Shown here one piece after another: positions 7,167-11,820 of a DNA stretch of 11,820 nucleotides. The stretch's first letter is position 1; the number at the start of each line of letters is the position of its first letter. A program made the translations under genes and the position numbers. The DNA is from Kiritimatiellales bacterium. GTDB lineage: Bacteria; Verrucomicrobiota; Kiritimatiellia; Kiritimatiellales; Pontiellaceae. The notes below the pieces were generated by a model. The model did not search any database, had not been told where the DNA came from, and was given only the letters and a program-made list of their open reading frames with translations. The DNA lies in assembly GCA_030630445.1 (NCBI GenBank), contig DAOVNC010000065.1, positions 1 through 11,820 on the forward strand. Direction: 5' to 3'.

Positions 7167-8033
7167 TCAGATAAAGTCGAGGGCGAGGTCGATGGAGGGG
7201 GCGGAATGGGTCAGGGCACCAACGGAGATGGCATCGACACCGGTGTGGGCAATGTCGTGGATCGTGTTCAGATTGATCCCGCCAGAAGCTTCGGTTTTGC
7301 AGATGCCTTCGCACAGCACAACGCATTCGCGCAGGACGGACGGCGGCATGTTGTCGAGCAGCACCCAGTCGGGCTGGGAGGAGAGCGCTTCCTTGAGCTG
7401 TTCGATGGTATCGACTTCGACTTCAATCTTTAGATCGGGATATTTCGCGCGGGCGGCGGCGACGGCCTCCCCTACCCCGGTGCCGTGTTTTTTCGCCCAG
7501 GATGCGAGGTGGTTGTCTTTGATGAGCACGGCATCGAACAGTCCGTAGCGGTGGTTGGTTCCGCCGCCGCAGAGCACGGAATATTTTTCGAACAGGCGCA
7601 GCGCGGGGGTGGTCTTGCGCGTGTCGAGCAGCATGACATCCGGATTGGCGGCGGTTTTGACATATTCGGCGGTGACGGTAGCGACGCCGCTCATGCGCTG
7701 GATAAAGTTGAGTGCGGTGCGTTCGGCCGTCAGGATGCTTTGGGCGGAACCTTTGATGACCAGTACAGTGGATCCTTTTTCAACCGCTGATCCGTCGGGA
7801 ATACGGATTTCGCATTCGAGCTCCGGATTTACCTGATTGAATACCTCGGCGGCGACGGTGACGCCAGCCAGCACGCAGGCTTCGCGCGCGACCAGATGCG
7901 CCTCGGCAACTTCCTCCGGCGGCACGAGCGAGTCGGAGGTGACATCCACATTGATGGGTCCCAGATCCTCGACCAGCGCCAGCTTGATCAATCCCTTGAC
8001 TTCGTTCTTTTCAAAAATATCCGGCAAATCCAC
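7167..8033 (-). CDS. nadC: Nicotinate-nucleotide pyrophosphorylase (carboxylating)
   Basis: This 288-residue cytoplasmic enzyme (quinolinate phosphoribosyltransferase) converts quinolinate and PRPP to nicotinate mononucleotide, CO2 and pyrophosphate in de novo NAD synthesis. The N-terminal domain shows ALVEDLG...DVTSD (19-34). The barrel has AERTALNF with Arg105, DTRKTTP (137-143) with Arg139 and Lys140, GGGTNHRYGL with His161 and Arg162, IKDNH with Lys172, EVEVD with Glu204, LLDN with Asp227 and the phosphate-binding SGGINL (250-255). All expected active-site residues are present and the length is normal. The start is a GTG at 8033. No ATG occurs before residue 114, and a GGGGA stretch overlapping the permease stop supplies a Shine-Dalgarno site. 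Only 9 bp separate it from the upstream permease, so the two are very likely co-transcribed. De novo NAD partners nadA and nadB are not in the window. Confidence 0.95.
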   Translation of the reverse strand: MDLPDIFEKNEVKGLIKLALVEDLGPINVDVTSDSLVPPEEVAEAHLVAREACVLAGVTVAAEVFNQVNPELECEIRIPDGSAVEKGSTVLVIKGSAQSILTAERTALNFIQRMSGVATVTAEYVKTAANPDVMLLDTRKTTPALRLFEKYSVLCGGGTNHRYGLFDAVLIKDNHLASWAKKHGTGVGEAVAAARAKYPDLKIEVEVDTIEQLKEALSSQPDWVLLDNMPPSVLRECVVLCEGICKTEASGGINLNTIHDIAHTGVDAISVGALTHSAPSIDLALDFI

Positions 8034-8042
8034 CCTTTTCCC

Positions 8043-9119
8043 CTAACTGGCTTGCATTTCCTTCATGCAGGTTTTCCCCGATCCCATGAGCACGCTGATC
8101 GGTTTCAATCCCTCGATGTTTTCGCAGAAAATCTTGATCGCGGCCGCAATCGGCACGGATAGCAACGCCCCAACAATCCCCCAAAGCCATCCGAAAAAGA
8201 CGAGCGAAAGCAGAATGACGACCGGGCTGAGGTTGAGGCTCTCGCCCATGATCCTTGGCTCGATCACATTGCCCATGGTCATCTGGATGCCCAGCAGCAT
8301 GATTGCGGTCAGAATCGGTATCCACATCCATTGGCCGGAAGCCTCCGCACTGGATGGATAGAACTGAACAATGGAGAGCAGGATCGGAGGAATGGAAGCG
8401 AGGATGGATCCAATGCTTGGAATAAAATTAAGAAAGAAAGCCAACGCGCCCCACGTCAGCGCAAACTCGACCTTCAGCAACGTTAGTCCAAGCCAGACCA
8501 ATACCCCCGTGGTTCCGCTGATAGCGACTTTAACCACCAGATACTGCCCGATTTGCTTGGAAATCGACGTGGTCATTTCGGAGAATCGACTTGCCTGTTC
8601 CGGCGGGAACGCCCGCTCGACCTTGTATTTAAAGTAGGGTTTGCCCAGCAGCATGAAAACCAGGAAAATCAAGACCATGAACAGGTTGCCGAGAAAGCTT
8701 GCCACATTCCCGGAAACCACAACCAGGCGTTTGCCGATCTCCCGTGTCCAGTTAATATCCGCAAAGGCCGTTTCGGGAACATTGATCTTCTCCGAAAGGT
8801 TAAACATAATATCATTGTGAATGGCGGTAAGCCGCTCGGCATAGGTCTGGTATTCGGCCGCGAAAGCCTGCACCCGGCCAATCAGGAAGATGCCGCCAAG
8901 ATAGCAGACCAGCAGAACCAACAACAATACGGTGAATACCGCCACGCCAAGCGGAATCTTCTTGTGGACAAGAAAGGTAACGACCGGTCCGCAGATGTAT
9001 GAAAGCAGCCAGGCAATCATCAACGGAATTAATACGGTTTGCGCGGCCTTGAAGGCGGTAGCGATGGCGAACACCACCAGCAACCCCAGCAACCCGACCA
9101 TTATGTTTGATCTCTTCAC
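8043..9119 (-). CDS. AI-2E/PerM-family membrane permease
   Basis: This polytopic inner-membrane protein has 358 residues from the chosen start. The N-terminal half has a hydrophobic pair (about 7-47), a third and fourth segment (about 57-80) and a soluble region (about 85-130). Further helices lie at about 133-158 and 195-245. The C-terminal half holds the family signatures NFIPSIGSILASIPP (231-245) and GNVIEPRIMGESLNLSPVV (283-301), then LLSLVFFGWLWGIVGALLSVP. The family is named after TqsA (autoinducer-2 export) but includes ion antiporters and many members of unknown substrate, so I assign no cargo. Start choice: GTG 9119 has CGGGGGA just upstream and sits 17 bp after the glgP stop. An in-frame start at 9230 would overlap glgP by 94 bp and add 37 Arg-rich residues unlike the family, and ATG 9101 is also possible. 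It sits in the tight glgP-permease-nadC run. Confidence 0.88.
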   Translation of the reverse strand: MKRSNIMVGLLGLLVVFAIATAFKAAQTVLIPLMIAWLLSYICGPVVTFLVHKKIPLGVAVFTVLLLVLLVCYLGGIFLIGRVQAFAAEYQTYAERLTAIHNDIMFNLSEKINVPETAFADINWTREIGKRLVVVSGNVASFLGNLFMVLIFLVFMLLGKPYFKYKVERAFPPEQASRFSEMTTSISKQIGQYLVVKVAISGTTGVLVWLGLTLLKVEFALTWGALAFFLNFIPSIGSILASIPPILLSIVQFYPSSAEASGQWMWIPILTAIMLLGIQMTMGNVIEPRIMGESLNLSPVVILLSLVFFGWLWGIVGALLSVPIAAAIKIFCENIEGLKPISVLMGSGKTCMKEMQAS

Positions 9120-9136
9120 TCGATTCCCCCGTGCAA

Positions 9137-11608
9137 TTAGTCGATTTCGCCAGTCGATATGATCGGCGTTTTTTCGAGGTGCCAAATATCGTCGCAATAG
9201 TCTTGGATGGAGCGGTCGGATGAAAACCACCCCATGCGGGCAACATTAAGAATGGCCTTTTCGGCCCATGCCGATTCATCGGCATAAAGCTCGCCGACCT
9301 TGGCCTGGCATTCGACATACGATTCGTAGTCGGCCAGATAGAAATAGTGGTCCCCATGTTCGGTGAGGTCGTTGTAGATATCCTTGAACAGGTCGGGATG
9401 GGACGGATCGAAGGTGTTGTCGCGAATGGCCTCAAGCACCTTCTGGAGGTTTTCGGACTTGTCCATGTACGACCAGGGATTGTAGCCTTTGCGCCGTAGC
9501 TCGGCGAGTTCCTCGGTGCGGTGCCCGAAGATGAAGATGTTGTCTTCGCCCACATGCTGGGCAATCTCGATATTCGCGCCATCCCACGTTCCAACCGTGA
9601 GCGCCCCGTTTAGGGAAAGCTTCATGTTGCCGGTGCCCGATGCTTCCAGACCGGCCGTTGAAACCTGCTCGGAAATATCGGCCGCCGGGATGATCTTTTC
9701 AGCCAGCGATACGTTGTAGTCAGGCAGGAAGACCACCTTCAACCGGCCCGCAACATCGATATCGTTGTTGATCACTTTGCCCAGTGTGTTGATAAGCTTG
9801 ATTACGGACTTGGCAATCAGATAGGCCGGAGCGGCTTTCGCGGCAAAGATAAACGTTCGCGGTTGCACGAACGCCTTTGGATCAGCCTTGATCTTTTGAT
9901 AGAGGTGGATGATATGCATGGCGTCAAGCAATTGGCGCTTATACATGTGCAGGCGCTTGATCTGCACATCGAAGATTGAATTGGGGCTTACCAGTTCTCC
10001 GGTCAGCTTCGCGATGGTTTTGCAGAGTTCCGCCTTTTTCTCCTTCTTGATGGCCATGAAGCGCTGCTGGACCTCCTCGTCCTTGGCAAACTTTTCAAGT
10101 TCACAAAGCAGGCTAAGGTCCTTTTTCCAGTCCTCTCCGATTTTATCGGTGATGAATTCGGATAGTTCCGGATTGGCCTTCAACAGCCAGCGACGGTGCG
10201 TGATGCCGTTGGTTACATTGCAGAACTTTCCGGGGAAGATTTTGTCGAATTCCGGCATGGTGTTCTTGCGCAGCAGTTCGGAGTGCAAGGCGGATACGCC
10301 ATTCACCTTGCTACAGGCCACCACGCAGAGGTTGGCCATGCGCACCTGCTTGTGCGGACCTTCCTCGATCAACGAAACCTTGCGCATCAGGTCGGCATCG
10401 CCGGGGTGGTTGATTTCCACCTGCTGGAGGAAGCGTTGGTTGATCTCGAAAATGATCTGGGTGTGGCGGGGCAGCACGCGCTGAAGCAAGTCGACCGTCC
10501 ATTTTTCGAGGGCTTCGGTTAGCAGGGTGTGGTTGGTATAGCAAAAGGTATTGACGGTGATGTCCCAAGCCTTGTCCCATGGAATCCGCTCTTCGTCGTG
10601 GAGCACACGCATGAGTTCGACCACCGCGAGGGTCGGATGGGTGTCGTTGAGCTGAACTACGTTCTTTTCGGCAAACTGATTGAAATCCGAGTGGTTTTTC
10701 CTGTAGCGGCGAATGATGTCGCGGATGGAGCAGGAGGCGAGGAAGTATTCCTGGATCAGGCGTAGCTCCTTGCCGGCATAGGTGTAGTCGGACGGGTACA
10801 ACACCTTGGTGACGTTTTCCGCCCAGTTCTTTTCTTCGACGGCGCGAACATAGTCGCCCTGATTGAAGACGTCGAGGCGGAAGCCTTCGGCCGGTTGCGA
10901 TTTCCACAGACGCAGCATATTCACGGTGTTGACGCCATAACCGATGATCGGGACATCGTAGGGAACAGCTTCGAACATTTCCCAGTCCTGCCAGACATCC
11001 TCTGTGCCGCGGCCCGGAACAAAGTTTTTCTTCACGCGGCCATAGACGCAGACCGGCAATGTGTATTCCGGTCGGATAATCTCCCACGGATAGCCCAGCG
11101 CAAGCCATTCATCGGGGCGTTCGCGCTGCCAGCCATCTTCGAACTCCTGCCGGAAAATACCGTGCTCGTAGCGGATGCCGTATCCATAGGCCGGAAGCTC
11201 CATGGTGGCGAGCGAGTCGAGGTAGCAGGCCGCAAGGCGCCCCAGCCCACCATTGCCCAGTCCAGCCTCGACATCGAGCTGGAGAATCTCCTCGGTGGTG
11301 ATGTCGAGCGCTTTCAACGCTTCGCAGGCAATGTCGACAATGCCGAGTGCGAGGACATTGTTTTCACACATTTTCCCGATGAGGTATTCCATCGAGAAAT
11401 AGTTGACGCGTCGTACATCCTGATCGAGATATTGGCGTTGCGTGGCAATGAATCCGTCCACGGCCATGTCGCGCACGGCATGCGAGAAGCACATCATTTT
11501 ATCAAAGGTGGTGGCGGCGCGGAGGTCTTTTCCGCGGCTGTACTTCAGGTGGAACAGCGCGCGTTCGGCCAGCGATTCCGCGGTGATATTATCTTTAAAA
11601 TTGGTCAT
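9137..11608 (-). CDS. glgP: Glycogen/alpha-glucan phosphorylase (GT35)
   Basis: This 823-residue cytoplasmic PLP enzyme phosphorolyses alpha-1,4-glucans (glycogen, maltodextrin) to glucose-1-phosphate. Length and collinearity match full-length GlgP/MalP. Seen are the FSMEYLIG block (71-78), the GNGGLGRLAACYLDSLATM loop (118-136), VVQLNDTHPTLAVVELMR (317-334), CNVTNGITHRRWL (463-475), FDVQIKRLHMYKRQL (546-560), and the PLP site EASGTGNMK with the Schiff-base lysine Lys663, followed by LNGALTVGTWDGANIE. In the KRLH-x-YKRQ motif the variable position is Met555 instead of the commoner Glu. The start is ATG 11608 with GAAGGA 8 nt upstream. No upstream promoter of good consensus was recognised; a weak pair TTGCAT and TAAGTA lies near 11680-11650. 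It is the first gene of the minus-strand series and is divergent from a probable plus-strand gene beyond the right edge. No other glg genes are present. Confidence 0.97.
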   Translation of the reverse strand: MTNFKDNITAESLAERALFHLKYSRGKDLRAATTFDKMMCFSHAVRDMAVDGFIATQRQYLDQDVRRVNYFSMEYLIGKMCENNVLALGIVDIACEALKALDITTEEILQLDVEAGLGNGGLGRLAACYLDSLATMELPAYGYGIRYEHGIFRQEFEDGWQRERPDEWLALGYPWEIIRPEYTLPVCVYGRVKKNFVPGRGTEDVWQDWEMFEAVPYDVPIIGYGVNTVNMLRLWKSQPAEGFRLDVFNQGDYVRAVEEKNWAENVTKVLYPSDYTYAGKELRLIQEYFLASCSIRDIIRRYRKNHSDFNQFAEKNVVQLNDTHPTLAVVELMRVLHDEERIPWDKAWDITVNTFCYTNHTLLTEALEKWTVDLLQRVLPRHTQIIFEINQRFLQQVEINHPGDADLMRKVSLIEEGPHKQVRMANLCVVACSKVNGVSALHSELLRKNTMPEFDKIFPGKFCNVTNGITHRRWLLKANPELSEFITDKIGEDWKKDLSLLCELEKFAKDEEVQQRFMAIKKEKKAELCKTIAKLTGELVSPNSIFDVQIKRLHMYKRQLLDAMHIIHLYQKIKADPKAFVQPRTFIFAAKAAPAYLIAKSVIKLINTLGKVINNDIDVAGRLKVVFLPDYNVSLAEKIIPAADISEQVSTAGLEASGTGNMKLSLNGALTVGTWDGANIEIAQHVGEDNIFIFGHRTEELAELRRKGYNPWSYMDKSENLQKVLEAIRDNTFDPSHPDLFKDIYNDLTEHGDHYFYLADYESYVECQAKVGELYADESAWAEKAILNVARMGWFSSDRSIQDYCDDIWHLEKTPIISTGEID

Positions 11609-11708
11609 TCCTTAAATCCTTCGGTTCGTTGAACATAAAAGAGACTTCTACTTATCCCAGCAGGTGCTCCGATGCAAGCCCTACGCACGCATAAAGGTTT
11701 AACTGGGT

Positions 11709-11746
11709 GCAGATGAAATCTGCGGAGTCTGGGGACAATTTCCGCA
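11709..11746. repeat. Paired inverted repeats upstream of the right-edge promoter
   Basis: Two overlapping dyads are visible. GCAGAT-GAA-ATCTGC (11709-11723) has a perfect 6-bp arm and 3-nt centre. TGCGGA (11721-11726) is repeated inverted as TCCGCA (11741-11746) with a 14-nt gap. They sit 10-47 bp upstream of the -35 box of the plus-strand promoter and 101-138 bp upstream of the glgP start. This position suits an activator or a shared regulator site for either divergent gene. No regulator can be named. Confidence 0.3.
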
Positions 11747-11755
11747 TTTGCTCAG

Positions 11756-11784
11756 TTGACTCCCCTTTTTTTGCCCCCTATATT
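11756..11784 (+). promoter_or_regulatory. Strong sigma70-like promoter pointing out of the window
   Basis: TTGACT (11756-11761) and TATATT (11779-11784) are separated by exactly 17 bp, close to the sigma70 consensus. The spacer contains a C-run, a T-run and a second C-run. Transcription should start near 11791, inside the adjoining palindrome, and run rightwards into a gene that begins after 11820. It is divergent from glgP. Confidence 0.65.
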
Positions 11785-11800
11785 GTCTAGGTGCTAGACA
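11784..11800 (+). promoter_or_regulatory. 17-bp palindromic operator overlapping -10 and start site
   Basis: TGTCTAG-GTG-CTAGACA is a perfect 7-bp dyad around a 3-nt centre. It shares its first base with the end of the -10 box and covers the predicted +1, the classic place for a repressor to block initiation. The CTAGAC half-site resembles operators used by some GntR-family repressors, but the 3-nt centre differs from the uninterrupted NagR/DasR site, so the cognate regulator is unassigned. Confidence 0.55.
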
Positions 11801-11810
11801 TGCCAAGCAA

Positions 11811-11817
11811 AAGGAGG
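11811..11817 (+). promoter_or_regulatory. Shine-Dalgarno site of a gene starting beyond the window
   Basis: AAGGAGG matches the anti-Shine-Dalgarno core perfectly and lies about 20 nt after the predicted transcription start. With normal spacing the start codon would lie just past 11820. The coding sequence itself is not visible, so no product is given. Confidence 0.55.
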
Positions 11818-11820
11818 CAA

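Noticed and set aside
8043..9119. Quorum-sensing autoinducer-2 exporter
   Set aside because: The family name comes from one member. No luxS or lsr genes are present, and family membership alone does not support this substrate.
9913..9963. GlgP motif KRLHMYKRQ with Met in place of Glu as a possible catalytic change
   Set aside because: That position is not a catalytic residue and is variable in bacterial phosphorylases. The flanking Lys, Arg and Lys residues and the PLP lysine are intact.
10895..11632. Long plus-strand open frame (245 codons) antisense to glgP
   Set aside because: It lies almost entirely opposite a certain glgP coding region, and its product resembles no family I recognise. 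Other long antisense frames over uup, the GH95 gene, coaX and nadC were rejected for the same reason.
11800..11820. ATG at 11800 as the start of a protein beginning M-P-S-K-R-R-Q
   Set aside because: It would begin about 9 nt after the predicted transcription start with no ribosome-binding site, and it would place the perfect AAGGAGG inside the coding region. A start beyond the window fits better, though a leaderless start cannot be excluded.

Overview
The window carries eight clear protein-coding genes. It reads like chromosomal sequence from a Gram-negative, polysaccharide-degrading bacterium. A member of the PVC group (Verrucomicrobiota, Kiritimatiellota or Lentisphaerota) would fit. That is inference from four things: a secreted GH95 fucosidase-type enzyme, an exported ThuA-domain protein, moderately GC-rich coding DNA, and mixed ATG/GTG starts of which some have strong Shine-Dalgarno sites and one has none. 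No rRNA, tRNA, CRISPR array, transposase or phage gene was seen.

Layout from left to right. (1) Positions 1-172 are AT-rich and non-coding, with one imperfect hairpin. (2) 173-1486 (-) encodes an exported protein that joins a ThuA domain to ankyrin repeats. (3) A 213-bp divergent spacer separates it from uup (1700-3463, +), an ABC-F ATPase. (4) The next 140 bp holds a 111-bp element able to fold as a three-way junction, followed by a small PGPGW-type membrane protein (3604-3870, +). (5) That gene converges, 11 bp stop to stop, with a long minus-strand series. In transcription order the series is glgP (11608-9137), an AI-2E/PerM-family permease (9119-8043), nadC (8033-7167), coaX (7083-6340) and a GH95 glycosidase (6260-3882). 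(6) Positions 11609-11820 form a divergent control region. It ends in a consensus-like plus-strand promoter, a 17-bp palindrome at the expected transcription start and a strong Shine-Dalgarno site, so a plus-strand gene probably starts just beyond the window.

Functionally the series mixes central and peripheral metabolism. GlgP releases glucose-1-phosphate from glycogen. NadC and CoaX supply NAD and CoA precursors. The GH95 enzyme probably removes terminal L-fucose or L-galactose from external glycans. glgP, the permease and nadC are packed tightly (17- and 9-bp gaps) and look co-transcribed. coaX and the GH95 gene follow after gaps of 83 and 79 bp, and the GH95 gene appears to have its own sigma70-like promoter.

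Most of the window is ordinary housekeeping sequence, and I do not see a clear new multi-gene system. The items most worth a second look are the ThuA-ankyrin fusion, the structured intergenic element after uup, and the promoter-operator at the right edge.
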